Positions 7,273 to 15,667 of a DNA stretch of 64,000 nt are shown here, piece after piece. Numbering within the stretch: position 1 is the stretch's first letter; each line of letters starts with the position of its first letter. The notes below the pieces were generated by a model. The model had not been told where the DNA came from and did not search any database. It was given only the letters and a program-made list of their open reading frames with translations. The position numbers were made by a program, and so were the translations under genes. Source of the stretch: Thermofilum sp. (GTDB taxonomy: Archaea > Thermoproteota > Thermoprotei > Thermofilales > Thermofilaceae); assembly GCA_038741495.1 (NCBI GenBank), contig JAVYKX010000002.1, positions 446,541-510,540 on the forward strand. Direction: 5' to 3'.

Positions 7273-8055
7273 CCCGTAGTCCTCCGGCTCGAGGTAGAAC
7301 CTGTTCCTCCCGGTTTGCCAGTCTCTCAGCAGGATCCTCGCAGCCTCCTCCACCTGCGGAACCCCGCCCTTACCCAGCAGCCCACGCTTAACCGCGAGCT
7401 CCTCGATGAACTTGTAGAGGCTGCCGCTGTCCGAGCTTGAGGGAGCAAAGCCGTAAAGCTCGACTAGAACCTCGGGCCGCTTGCGGGCAACGATTTCGAG
7501 GAAGCGCATCGCCGCCGGAACAGGATCTTCGAGCGCTTCAGGCCTCAAGGCGCTGCGGAGCGCTAACTCCTCCTCGCTCAGCCTCGGCACGATCCCTGGA
7601 GTGTCTACGACGCGAAGCCACCGAGAAGCTCTGACTCTCTTCGGGCTAGTCGTGAAGCCGGGAATGGGTGAGGTGCCCGCACTGCGCCGTCCCCGCAGGT
7701 AGTTGATGATAGTTGACTTGCCGACATTAGGCAAGCCCACCACCGCGACGGTGACGGGGCGTTTTCGCGTTGCTCTTCTGATCTCAACCCAGAGCTTCCT
7801 GGTCCCCATCCTTTCCCTAGCGCTTAGAAACACAGTCCTCCTCTCTCGCCTCAGGAGCTTGGCCCAGCGCTCTAGGATAGCTCTCGGAACTAGATCTGCC
7901 TTGTTGACTACGATCACCAGCGGTTTTCCCAACTTATCTGCCAGCTTCTCTACCTCCTTCACTCTGGTCCCCCAAGGGTCTCGTGCGTCGACAACCTCCA
8001 GGATCACGTCGGCGCTCTCGATGATAGAGCGCACTTGGCCCCACTTCTCGCTCAT
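7201..8055 (-). CDS. Circularly permuted GTPase (YlqF/MMR1-like)
   Basis: A 284-residue GTPase whose motifs run in permuted order: G4 as NKAD near residue 51, G1 as GLPNVGKS near 107, a G2-type Thr in PGFTTS and G3 as DTPG near 152. YlqF/RbgA and Lsg1-type proteins of this layout help assemble the large ribosomal subunit; that role is inferred here from the family. The C-terminal helical domain (about 165-260) is expected for RNA contact. The acidic tail lies within the 72 bp overlap with the convergent peptidase gene. Confidence 0.92.
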   Translation of the reverse strand: MSEKWGQVRSIIESADVILEVVDARDPWGTRVKEVEKLADKLGKPLVIVVNKADLVPRAILERWAKLLRRERRTVFLSARERMGTRKLWVEIRRATRKRPVTVAVVGLPNVGKSTIINYLRGRRSAGTSPIPGFTTSPKRVRASRWLRVVDTPGIVPRLSEEELALRSALRPEALEDPVPAAMRFLEIVARKRPEVLVELYGFAPSSSDSGSLYKFIEELAVKRGLLGKGGVPQVEEAARILLRDWQTGRNRFYLEPEDYGLRAEEEGEEHVREKADREQANIG

Positions 8056-8113
8056 ACACGCTACGCTTCAGTCAAAATGCGGATAAAAAGAAGCTCTTTC
8101 CCCAGACAGGAGG

Positions 8114-9127
8114 CTAAATTACCTTCACTTTATCCAGCGGGCGCACCGAGAGCACTTCCTTGTTGACCAGCGCGGGCGGCATCTCTCCCTTAAGGACGGC
8201 GACGATGTTTCTCGCCGCGAGCTCTGCCATCCTCTGCCTGGCCTCGATAGTCGCGCTGGCGATGTGAGGCGCAAGCACGACATTGTCGAGCTTGGTGAGC
8301 GGGTGATCTTTCGGCAGCGGCTCTTGCTCGAACACGTCCAGCGCAGCTCCCGCGATCCAACCTTCCTTCAGCGCCTTAACGAGAGCTTCCGTGTCGACCA
8401 CAGCGCCTCTCGCAGTGTTAATCAAGTACGCGGTTCTCTTCATCTTCTTCAACCTCTCCTCATTGATCAGGTGGTAGGTCTCCTTCGTGAGCGGAGTGTG
8501 AAGCGAGACTATGTCAGACTCCTTGAGGACTGTGTCGAGGTCAGCGTACTGGATATTCAGCACAGTCTCCACGTCCCATCTCCTCTCGATGTCGTAGTAG
8601 AGGATTCTCACGTCGAAGGATGAAAGCCTCTTCGCTACAGCCACTCCGATGCGCCCGAGCCCGACGAGGCCTATGGTCTTACCTTTGAGCTCTGGCCCCG
8701 TGAGGAAGTACGGGTGCCAGGGTTTGTCCCAGCCTCCTGACCGGATGAGCTTGTCGGCTTCCACGATCCTGCGCGTGATCGCGAGGATAAGCCCCACGGT
8801 GAACTCGGCAACGGCGTCGGTGAGGACTCCAGGCGTGTGCGTCACGTAGATGCCTCTTCGCGTAGCTTCGTTCACGTCGATGTGGTCGAACCCCACGCTG
8901 TACGTGCTGACAACCTTCAAGTTAGGTGCAGCATCGAAAAGCTCCCTATCGATCTTGTCGGTCAGCAAGCAGAGCAGGCCATCCTTATCCTTAACTTTCT
9001 CGAGCAGCTCCTGCCTGCTCGGCGGGAACTCCCTAGAGGGGTGAACCTCCACGTCACAGTACTCCTTAAGAATCGAGAGGCCGGGCTCAGGGATCACTCT
9101 AGTCACGTAGACCTTAGGCCGAGGCAT
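8114..9127 (-). CDS. gyaR: D-2-hydroxyacid dehydrogenase (glyoxylate/hydroxypyruvate reductase type)
   Basis: A 337-residue D-isomer-specific 2-hydroxyacid dehydrogenase. The NAD(P) Rossmann motif GLGRIG lies near 157-162, followed by NTARGAVVD with the catalytic Arg, the EQEPLP Glu and the APHIASAT His. It most resembles archaeal glyoxylate reductase, although phosphoglycerate dehydrogenase cannot be excluded. It lies directly downstream of the inositol-type genes on the same strand and could act on a 2-keto acid from that pathway, which is inference. A TTTTATTATC box lies about 27 bp before the ATG, so it has its own promoter. Confidence 0.9.
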   Translation of the reverse strand: MPRPKVYVTRVIPEPGLSILKEYCDVEVHPSREFPPSRQELLEKVKDKDGLLCLLTDKIDRELFDAAPNLKVVSTYSVGFDHIDVNEATRRGIYVTHTPGVLTDAVAEFTVGLILAITRRIVEADKLIRSGGWDKPWHPYFLTGPELKGKTIGLVGLGRIGVAVAKRLSSFDVRILYYDIERRWDVETVLNIQYADLDTVLKESDIVSLHTPLTKETYHLINEERLKKMKRTAYLINTARGAVVDTEALVKALKEGWIAGAALDVFEQEPLPKDHPLTKLDNVVLAPHIASATIEARQRMAELAARNIVAVLKGEMPPALVNKEVLSVRPLDKVKVI

Positions 9128-9187
9128 ACAGGCTAAAATGGCGGAAGATAATAAAATTTTTTCTTTATTTACTAGTTTATAAAATGC

Positions 9188-10111
9188 TTAGTATTTAAAG
9201 TCTCCCGGGTTAGGCCAGACCTGAGGTACAACGCCCGGCGGGTACGTCCTGTGAAGCCAGTCCACGAACTCGACCAGCCTCTGAATGACTGTCTCAACGA
9301 TTACCTCGCCCTTCTCCCTGCTGGCCTTGCTCGGGTAGCCAACGCTCCCCTTCGGGTAATGGTGTATCTCCATGTAAGCGCTCACGTCGTACCAAGCTAG
9401 CGGCCTGTTGTAGACGTTCCCAGCCCTATCGATCCACTTGTCCGGGATTACGCCGACCATCCTCTCCGCGTCAGACTCTTTCAGCTTCGTCGGGTCTACG
9501 AGCTTAGGTGCAACGTACCAGAGCACGCTCCCCTCAACTTCATCAGCGTGGATGAAGGGGGTTTCGATGAACAAGCCGGGTTTCAGCTCAGTACCGACCT
9601 GCAGCTTGTCGACAGCCCAGCGCCACCAGCTGGTAACCAGTATGAGAGCTTTCACCCCCTCCTCGATGATCGCCTTATCCTTAACTATCGGGAGCACGTA
9701 CTCCTGGCCGTGGCTGTTGAAGAGAATGATCTTCTTGAAGCCAGCGTTGCTCAGCCACTTAACAACGCTCGTAACGTAGTCGATGTACGCCTCCTTCTTC
9801 ACGGGAATCGTGCCCGGCATCCCGTAGTGGTGGCTAGGGTGGCTGCCGTAGTAGATAGGTGGAGCGACCGTCACGCCAGTCTCGAAGGCCACGCGCTCCG
9901 CGATGTACGTTCCGATTATCGTGTCCTCGCCTATAGCCTGAGCCAGGCCGTGCGACTCTGTGGAGCCGCAGGGAACCATCACGATATCGTTCTTCTTCAC
10001 CCTTTCAAGGAGCTCAGCCATCGTCATCTGGTCGAGGTAGATTTTCTCGCCGAACTTGTTATAGACGGGACGCGCGAACCGGGACTCGTACTCGACCATG
10101 ATTTTTCCCAC
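9188..10111 (-). CDS. iolN: Creatininase-family hydrolase, probable 3-dehydro-scyllo-inosose hydrolase
   Basis: A creatininase/ArfB-fold metal amidohydrolase of 307 residues. Predicted metal ligands are in GSTESHG (Glu52, His54), IGED (Asp63), NSHGQE (His134) and HADEVEGS (Glu191 or Glu193). The family also holds creatinine hydrolase and FAPy deformylase, but the neighbours match the Thermotoga maritima myo-inositol cluster, in which IolN opens the diketo ring to 5-dehydro-L-gluconate. A TATA-like ACTATAAG at 10140-10133 lies about 27 bp before GTG 10111, so a leaderless start is likely; ATG at 10099 is the alternative. Confidence 0.78.
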   Translation of the reverse strand: MGKIMVEYESRFARPVYNKFGEKIYLDQMTMAELLERVKKNDIVMVPCGSTESHGLAQAIGEDTIIGTYIAERVAFETGVTVAPPIYYGSHPSHHYGMPGTIPVKKEAYIDYVTSVVKWLSNAGFKKIILFNSHGQEYVLPIVKDKAIIEEGVKALILVTSWWRWAVDKLQVGTELKPGLFIETPFIHADEVEGSVLWYVAPKLVDPTKLKESDAERMVGVIPDKWIDRAGNVYNRPLAWYDVSAYMEIHHYPKGSVGYPSKASREKGEVIVETVIQRLVEFVDWLHRTYPPGVVPQVWPNPGDFKY

Positions 10112-10147
10112 TTATTACGTTGTCAAGTCTAACTTATAGTTTTCTTT

Positions 10148-11353
10148 TCATGGCTTAATAGTTATCTTTCCATCAATCCTCTGGTGCGCTCTCTCGAAAG
10201 CCTTGTAGACGTCGTCCAAGCTGAACCGGGAGGTTATCACCTGGGTCATATCTATCCTGCCTGCAGCCATGAGCCTGATCACGTTTCTGAAATTCCCGAA
10301 GCCCGAGTGGCCCTGGCTCCCGAAGAGCTGGCTCCTCCGCACCTGGAAGACCTCGAGGTAGATAGGCACTTCTTTCGGAGCCCTACCGATCCAAGCGATC
10401 TTACCATCTATAGCGAGGCTTTTCTGCATCTGCGGCAGAGTGTGCTCCGGTGCTCCAGCGGCCTCGACGTGCATCTCCGCACCGGAGCCCCCCGTAACCT
10501 CCATGATCTTCTCCCAGGGTTCTACGCCATTCTTTCTGAGCTCAACAGGGTTGAAAACGTAGTCGGCACCCACCTTCTTCGCCAGTTCTCTTCTCACCGG
10601 GCTCACCTCGAAGACAATGATTTTACCGGAACCTGCGGCTTTCGCCAGCGCGATAGCCGCCAGACCGATGGGGCCAGCCCCCCAAACCACCACGTAGGCG
10701 CCCGGCTTGAACCCTCCGGCTCTCGTGAACATTGCGTGGTAAGCTACGCTCGTCGGCTCCACGAGGCTCCCTGCCTCGAACGCTTTGTCTTCGCTGCCGT
10801 ACCTTTCGAGGAGCGAGTCTATCTTCCAAACGTACTTCGCCTTAACGACCACGTAGTCGGCCATAGCGCCGTCGTGCGTAAACCCGAGCTCCCCGAACTC
10901 CAGGTCAGCCGGGTCGTTCAGGCGGGTGCAGTGGTTGAAGTCCACGCTGCGGCATGCGTCACACTCTCCACACCAGAACATCTCCTCGGAAGTCACCATG
11001 TCGCCAGGCTTCAGCGTCTTCACGTTCGTTCCTACTTTCTCTACTACCCCGCTGAACTCGTGGCCGATCACTACGGGGAACTTCGTCAGCCCCGGGTAGA
11101 GAATGTACCCGTCCTCGTCAGTCTCCAGGAAGTGAACATCGCTGCCGCAGATCCCGACAGCTTTAACTCTGATCAGAACCTCGTCAGGTCGAGGCTCGGG
11201 GATAGGGTAGTCCGTCCTCAGAACGAGTTTCGGGTTCTTCCACACCATGCTGCCTTCTCTGACTTTCCTAGTCCTCAGCTCATCCTGGCTGAGCTTGTAA
11301 CCCGGTCTGGGAGCAAAGTCAGCGCTAACTAAAGCGGCTCTCATATTTGCCAT
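10148..11353 (-). CDS. iolM: Zinc alcohol dehydrogenase, probable scyllo-inosose 3-dehydrogenase
   Basis: A medium-chain Zn dehydrogenase of about 400 residues. Catalytic zinc ligands are Cys69 (GICGSD) and the GHE pair (98-99). A structural zinc site is seen in CGECDACRS...HC, and the NAD site is GAGPIG. The segments GYILYPGLT, FQVRRSQ and GSQGHSG are features I recall from Thermotoga IolM (TM0412). It would oxidise scyllo-inosose with NAD. ATG 11353 fits the TATA box at 11390-11383 better than the TTG at 11362. It is divergent from iolO and lies upstream of iolN. Confidence 0.83.
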   Translation of the reverse strand: MANMRAALVSADFAPRPGYKLSQDELRTRKVREGSMVWKNPKLVLRTDYPIPEPRPDEVLIRVKAVGICGSDVHFLETDEDGYILYPGLTKFPVVIGHEFSGVVEKVGTNVKTLKPGDMVTSEEMFWCGECDACRSVDFNHCTRLNDPADLEFGELGFTHDGAMADYVVVKAKYVWKIDSLLERYGSEDKAFEAGSLVEPTSVAYHAMFTRAGGFKPGAYVVVWGAGPIGLAAIALAKAAGSGKIIVFEVSPVRRELAKKVGADYVFNPVELRKNGVEPWEKIMEVTGGSGAEMHVEAAGAPEHTLPQMQKSLAIDGKIAWIGRAPKEVPIYLEVFQVRRSQLFGSQGHSGFGNFRNVIRLMAAGRIDMTQVITSRFSLDDVYKAFERAHQRIDGKITIKP

Positions 11354-11484
11354 TCGTGTCAACTACCTTGAGCTTATCACTACCTATAAGTAAGCCGCAT
11401 AAAGCTTAAATTTGGAGCCCGAAAGGGGTTAAGCACCTCCGTTAATAATCTCCGCCTTTATGGGGATACACCTGTGTGTGAGCG
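11354..11484. promoter_or_regulatory. Divergent promoter region between iolM and iolO
   Basis: For iolM, CTTATAGG reads leftward at 11390-11383, about 33 bp before its ATG. For iolO, CTTTATGG reads rightward at 11456-11463, about 26 bp before its ATG, with another A/T box TTAATAAT at 11442-11449. On the minus strand GGTAGT occurs twice, 18 bp apart, between the iolM box and its start. A similar GGTAGT/AGTAGT pair flanks the TATA box of iolG, so a shared regulator is conceivable. Confidence 0.5.
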
Positions 11485-12327
11485 ATGATTGGGCCTTTCA
11501 AAGTCTCAATGGTAGCGACGCCGGTAAGGGCGAAGTTCGAGGCTGTGGTTCAGGAGACGTTCGCCAGAGTAGTTGACCTCCTGAAAGAGCTCCAGTTCGA
11601 CGGTGTTGAAGTATCTGTACTCGAGCCTGAGGAGCTCTTGGAGGCAGCGAAGCTCGCGCGCGATAGAGGCTTAGAGATCCCCGCCGTAGGAACGGGTCTC
11701 AACTTCCTGCACTACGGCCTAAGCCTAACGCATCCCGACCCCGGCGTCCGGGAGAAGGCTCTCGCCAAGCTGAAAAAACTAGTCGATGCTGCTTCATCGG
11801 CAGAGGCTGGAGGAGTTATCGTAGGCCTGATCAGGGGCAAGGGGGAGGAAGCCCCGAGCTTGGAGAAAGCTCGAGAACTGCTCCACGCCTCACTGCAGGA
11901 CCTTTGCAGGTACGCTGCGCTGACCGGGGTGAAGATCTTCCTGGAACCGCTCAACCGCTACGAGAGCAAGCTGGTCAACACTGTTGCAGAAGGTCTAGCG
12001 GTGATCGAGGAAGTGGGTTGCGAGAACCTGCTCCTCCTACTCGATACTTTCCACATGAACATCGAGGAGAGAGTTATCGAGGACTCTATCAGGCTGGCGG
12101 GCGGCAAGATAGGCCACTTCCACATCGCGGACAGCAACCGCCTAGCACCCGGCCTCGGGCATCTGGACTTCGCCAGCATCCTGCACGCGCTGAGCGACAC
12201 AGGCTACGCTGGCTACGTTTCGGCTGAAGTCGTAGTGAAACCCGATCTCGAAACCGCGGCACGCCTCACGATAAACACCGTGCGTATCGCCGCCGTAGGC
12301 TTAACGGTTTACCTCGACCACGCCTAG
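11485..12327 (+). CDS. iolO: TIM-barrel sugar epimerase, probable 5-dehydro-L-gluconate epimerase
   Basis: An AP-endonuclease-2-type TIM barrel of 280 residues. Metal-ligand motifs are EPLNRYE, LDTFHMNIEE and HFHIADSNR with GLGHLDF following. AIGTG-like and LSLTHP motifs in the first third match Thermotoga IolO (TM0416) as I recall it. That enzyme converts 5-dehydro-L-gluconate to D-tagaturonate, the step after IolN. The family also includes hydroxypyruvate isomerase and tagatose epimerase, so specificity rests on gene context. It is transcribed divergently from iolM and ends 16 bp before the convergent nreA gene. Confidence 0.8.
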   Translation: MIGPFKVSMVATPVRAKFEAVVQETFARVVDLLKELQFDGVEVSVLEPEELLEAAKLARDRGLEIPAVGTGLNFLHYGLSLTHPDPGVREKALAKLKKLVDAASSAEAGGVIVGLIRGKGEEAPSLEKARELLHASLQDLCRYAALTGVKIFLEPLNRYESKLVNTVAEGLAVIEEVGCENLLLLLDTFHMNIEERVIEDSIRLAGGKIGHFHIADSNRLAPGLGHLDFASILHALSDTGYAGYVSAEVVVKPDLETAARLTINTVRIAAVGLTVYLDHA

Positions 12328-12343
12328 ACCCGCCGGGGCCTTT

Positions 12344-13612
12344 TCAGCTGGTGGCGAAGAACTCGAGCAGGCTCCTCTGGGCTCTGAGGCTTCTGAGCAG
12401 CACGCTTCGGCTGAGTATCTCGCTGATAGGAGTGAGTGTGAGCTGACTCACCTCTTGCAGCGCCTCCTCGAGGGTGCGCGCCCTCAGGGGGCTGCCCCTC
12501 AGCGCGTTTCTCACCCCCTCTCTTATCTGCCAGTTTCCGACCGGAGCGAAGTACTCAGGTGTGATCTCCCTTATGGCTAAGCACGCTGCCTGCTTCCCCC
12601 TCCTCGCAAGGTTCTCGAGGACTGCGAATCTGATCGCCTGGTAGCCGCCATCCTCCCCCGAAGCCCTTCCGTCGCTCCACTCGTGAATCGCGTAAATGTG
12701 GGCTCTCTCGCTCGGCACCCACACGCTGTGCGGCATCCAGACTTCCACCATCTCCATTGCCCAGCTCCCCGGCATCAGGAGGATTACGTACCTGTTCCCG
12801 ATGTAGCTGGAGTGGTAAACCTCGTACTCCGAGATTTCGGGGTAGCCTCTGACTCTTCCGAGGAGGTAGTCGCCCAGGGTTTTATCAACAGCAGTGATCG
12901 CCCACCTCGTCGGTACCAGCCTCTTCTCAACCCCCAGGAGCCCTGAAGTGAGGAGGCGCTGAAGGTAGTACACGTCGAAGCCGTAGCTGTAAAGCTCGAT
13001 TAGAGCTCGCCTCGCCTTCACGCGGTCCTCGGCGAGCGAGTCCACGCGCCTGGGTATGGAAGGGTTACTAGCGAGCTGCAGCTTCTCGACATGCCCCGAA
13101 AGTCCTACGGGCTTCAGGAGAGGGTCGAACCGCAGCCTGAACACGGGAGGCTTCCGGAAGAAAGCCTCCGAGTCCACGGGCTTCACCGACGCAGCCGCCT
13201 CCCGGACAGCTTCCAGAGCTGCTGCCGCCGCGCTGCCCACGTGAACCACTTCGTACGAGAAGACGAGCTTCGCCCTGAGCCTGACGATCTCGTAGAGGCT
13301 TAGCTTACCCCACCACGAGCTGGGATCCTCGAAGAGGGCTGGCTCACTTTCGTCCGAGAGGGGTAGGTTCGCGCCCACCCGCACGTGAGGGTAGCCGTGC
13401 TCCCCGACGAGAACGGAGGGCGGGGTTGCCGACTGCAGCTCTCTCAGCCCCTGCAGCTTCTCGAGCTTGAGCTGCTCCCGTATCTTCACGAGGATGGGGC
13501 ACTCGGGTAGGCCGCAGAGCCTCCTAGACCCTTTGCAGGACGTGCACAGCTCTGGGGACCTCCGGGTTAACACAGCCTCCGCTGCTCTCTGCTCTCTCCC
13601 CCGCAAATACAT
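12344..13612 (-). CDS. nreA: DNA repair protein NreA
   Basis: A 422-residue Nre-family protein. The N-terminal zinc-binding pattern CTSCKGSRRLCGLPEC (residues 23-38) and the central WAITAVDKTLGDYL motif are diagnostic. The C-terminus AQRSLLEFFATS is a good PCNA-interacting (PIP) box. In haloarchaea Nre proteins protect against DNA cross-linking damage with PCNA and UvrA-type repair; a repair role here follows from the family. It is divergent from the kptA remnant, with a 26 bp gap between starts. Confidence 0.92.
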   Translation of the reverse strand: MYLRGREQRAAEAVLTRRSPELCTSCKGSRRLCGLPECPILVKIREQLKLEKLQGLRELQSATPPSVLVGEHGYPHVRVGANLPLSDESEPALFEDPSSWWGKLSLYEIVRLRAKLVFSYEVVHVGSAAAAALEAVREAAASVKPVDSEAFFRKPPVFRLRFDPLLKPVGLSGHVEKLQLASNPSIPRRVDSLAEDRVKARRALIELYSYGFDVYYLQRLLTSGLLGVEKRLVPTRWAITAVDKTLGDYLLGRVRGYPEISEYEVYHSSYIGNRYVILLMPGSWAMEMVEVWMPHSVWVPSERAHIYAIHEWSDGRASGEDGGYQAIRFAVLENLARRGKQAACLAIREITPEYFAPVGNWQIREGVRNALRGSPLRARTLEEALQEVSQLTLTPISEILSRSVLLRSLRAQRSLLEFFATS

Positions 13613-13638
13613 AACGCCGTTTACAGCGAAAAGATGCG

Positions 13639-14020
13639 ATGAAGCCGATCTACCGCTGCCGCAGGTGCGGTGTCCTCACAGAGGAGGAGTTGCACTGCAG
13701 AACTCCAGCCGAGCTAGTTCTCGAGGGGGACAGGCGGGAGAGACTGAGCAAGCTTATGAGCGGCGCGCTCAGGCACTTCCCCAAGGCGCTGGGGCTCCAC
13801 ATCGACGAGGAGGGTTTCACAGCCGTGAGCCAGCTCGCCGCCGCACTGAGGAGCGTAAAAGGCTTTGAGTGGGTGACTGAGAACCACGTGCGAGCTGTAG
13901 CTGCGATGGACCCTAAAGGGCGCTTCGAGCTAGCCGGCGAGGCGATACGAGCCCGATACGGGCACTCTCTTCGCGTCAGGATAAGGTACGCAGAGGAGTA
14001 CCCCTCCACACCACTCACCC
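13639..14020 (+). pseudogene. kptA: 5' half of kptA (tRNA 2'-phosphotransferase), split by a TnpB element
   Basis: KptA/Tpt1 removes the 2'-phosphate from spliced tRNA using NAD+. This half holds an N-terminal zinc ribbon (CRRC...HC) and the Tpt1 N-lobe, including RLSKLMSGALRHFP, DEEGFTAVSQL, DPKGRFEL and IRARYGHSLRV. It breaks off after YPSTPLTP, where the sequence becomes the left end of the element; the frame then runs a few codons to a stop at 14046. The rest of the enzyme resumes at 15698. Neither half has internal stops, so the insertion looks recent. Two independently made halves reassembling is possible but unsupported. Confidence 0.88.
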
Positions 14021-14149
14021 CGTGGCGAAGGCTGTGTACACGGTGAGCCACCCGCCCCTCAAGCGCGCCAGCACCACTCTCCCGGGGGCAACGCCCCCGC
14101 GTCCCTTGCGGCCATAAATAGGGTTTGGGCAAGTGAAGCTGGGGAGCGG
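14014..14149 (+). repeat. Left end (LE1) with terminal palindrome and tnpB promoter
   Basis: It shares about 92% of positions with LE2. CTCACC-GTG (interrupted by two bases) pairs with CACGGTGAG about 12 nt later to form the subterminal hairpin. A second stem, GGGGGC-AAC-GCCCCC, is also perfect in LE2 although all three loop bases differ. ATAAATA at 14114-14120 is a TATA box 30 bp before the tnpB ATG. Confidence 0.75.
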
Positions 14150-15667
14150 ATGGGGGCCAGCACGGCGAGGGGAGTCCCCGAGAAGAAGGCCCCCGGGGAG
14201 GGCTTCAGGGTCTTCAGGGTGGAGTTGAACAGGAGAGTGAGGGGAGAGCTCGCGAAGCTCTACCGGCGTCTCGTGAGCAGGGATCCTTCGCTGCCGAAGG
14301 GCGCCTTCTACTACCACGAGAGCTGGGAAAACGAGGATGCGAACGTGCGGGAGCTGCGGGAGCGGGCGGGGAAGCGATCCCCGCCGAAGCGCGATCCACC
14401 GTACTACCTGCGGGTCAAAATCACCAAGGACGGGAAGAGAATCCACGGCAGCAAAGGCGCCCCCGCCGTGGTCGACCTCAGCAGGGGCGAGCTGCGGATC
14501 CCCTGCGCTGGGATCCGGATCCCCCTGAAGCCCTCGCTGCTGAGGGCGCTGGAGGAGGATCTGTCCCTGGTTCCGAAGCCTGAGCTCGTCGCACAGCTGA
14601 CCTGCAGGGGCAGGCTGCGCATCGTCGCTTTCAGGAGCCCGCCGAAGTGGTGGCTCTACAGGGAGGAGTGCGCGGACCTCGCTGTCACCCGCCTCCAGCC
14701 GCCCGTCAGGGTGGTAGCAATGGACGTGAACAGCGTGTACGGCCTCACCATCGTCGTCTTCGACGTCACCGAGGGCGGCGTGAGGGTGCCGAAGTCGCCG
14801 ATGCGGTGGCAGCCGCCGAACGACACCCTATTCCTAACGATGGCGAGCGTGCTCCGGAAGATCGCCCAGGGCCTGCCGCCGGAGCCGCCTAGGGGCGCCA
14901 GCGAGGAGGAGCTCCAGCGCTGGCAGTGGGCGCTCGAGAGGGTGAGGAGGCTGGAAACGAGGGTTGGAGCGCTGACCACTGAGAGGGCTGACAGGCTCCG
15001 CTGCCAGCTGGAGCGGGCGGCGAGGATAGCGAGGAAGCGCTGGGCCCGGAAGGTGGTGCACGAGCTCAGGCAGCTCGTCCGCGAGGCGGGCGGCAGGGCA
15101 GTAATCACTATCGACGCCCCCGACCCGGAGAGCCTCAGGAACAGTAAGCTGCAGAAGACCTACCTCAGGGTCGAGAAGCTCGTCAAGAACCTCTGCGCTT
15201 ACGAGGGGGTGCTCTACCGGAGGGTGAGGGCTTCCGGCAGGGCGTGCCCCCTCTGCAACCGGTGGTGCGAGGAGGTGGGGCACCGGTACTACAAGTGCCC
15301 GAGGTGCGAGCTGGTGTTCGACCGGGACTACGGTGGAGCTTTCAACGCAGGCCTCGAAGCCCTACCGCCACTGCTCGCAGATGAGCTGAGGAAGTGGCTC
15401 AAAGCCCACCCCAAAGCGCTGGCGCCGAACTACGGCAACAAGCCCAGCCAGAGCCCCCGCTTCCCGGGACACCCGCCCGGACGTCGAGCCCGTTCGGGGG
15501 GCGCTCCCGGGGGGCCGCGCGCGCGAAGAGGGGACGTGACCCCGCCCGCAGGCGCACCGGCGACGGGCGCCGAGGGGCGGGCGAGCAGGCTGCCGACGAG
15601 GCGGCCGGCCCCCATGACCCGCCCCGGTCTCCCGCGAGGAGGCCGCAGGGCGGGCCCCAAGGCTTAA
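14150..15667 (+). CDS. tnpB: TnpB RNA-guided nuclease 1
   Basis: A 505-residue TnpB. Wedge and recognition segments occupy the first 185 residues. RuvC-I is VAMDVNS (Asp192). The RuvC-II position reads TIDAPDPES (Asp322, with Glu327 five residues on) rather than the usual Glu. A CPLC/CPRC zinc finger lies at 366-386, and RuvC-III is DRDYGGAFNA (Asp393). TnpB nucleases use an omega RNA to cut DNA next to a TAM, favouring retention of the element. The last 60 or so residues are Pro/Gly/Arg-rich and are simply the translation of the hairpin-rich right end; the second copy stops before it. Confidence 0.9.
   Translation: MGASTARGVPEKKAPGEGFRVFRVELNRRVRGELAKLYRRLVSRDPSLPKGAFYYHESWENEDANVRELRERAGKRSPPKRDPPYYLRVKITKDGKRIHGSKGAPAVVDLSRGELRIPCAGIRIPLKPSLLRALEEDLSLVPKPELVAQLTCRGRLRIVAFRSPPKWWLYREECADLAVTRLQPPVRVVAMDVNSVYGLTIVVFDVTEGGVRVPKSPMRWQPPNDTLFLTMASVLRKIAQGLPPEPPRGASEEELQRWQWALERVRRLETRVGALTTERADRLRCQLERAARIARKRWARKVVHELRQLVREAGGRAVITIDAPDPESLRNSKLQKTYLRVEKLVKNLCAYEGVLYRRVRASGRACPLCNRWCEEVGHRYYKCPRCELVFDRDYGGAFNAGLEALPPLLADELRKWLKAHPKALAPNYGNKPSQSPRFPGHPPGRRARSGGAPGGPRARRGDVTPPAGAPATGAEGRASRLPTRRPAPMTRPGLPRGGRRAGPKA

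Noticed and set aside
10184-11332. 382-codon plus-strand open frame
   Set aside because: It is antisense to the zinc alcohol dehydrogenase, whose motifs are unmistakable.
14015-14446. Minus-strand open frame through LE1 and tnpB1
   Set aside because: It is a GC-rich shadow of tnpB; no start signal and no recognisable protein.
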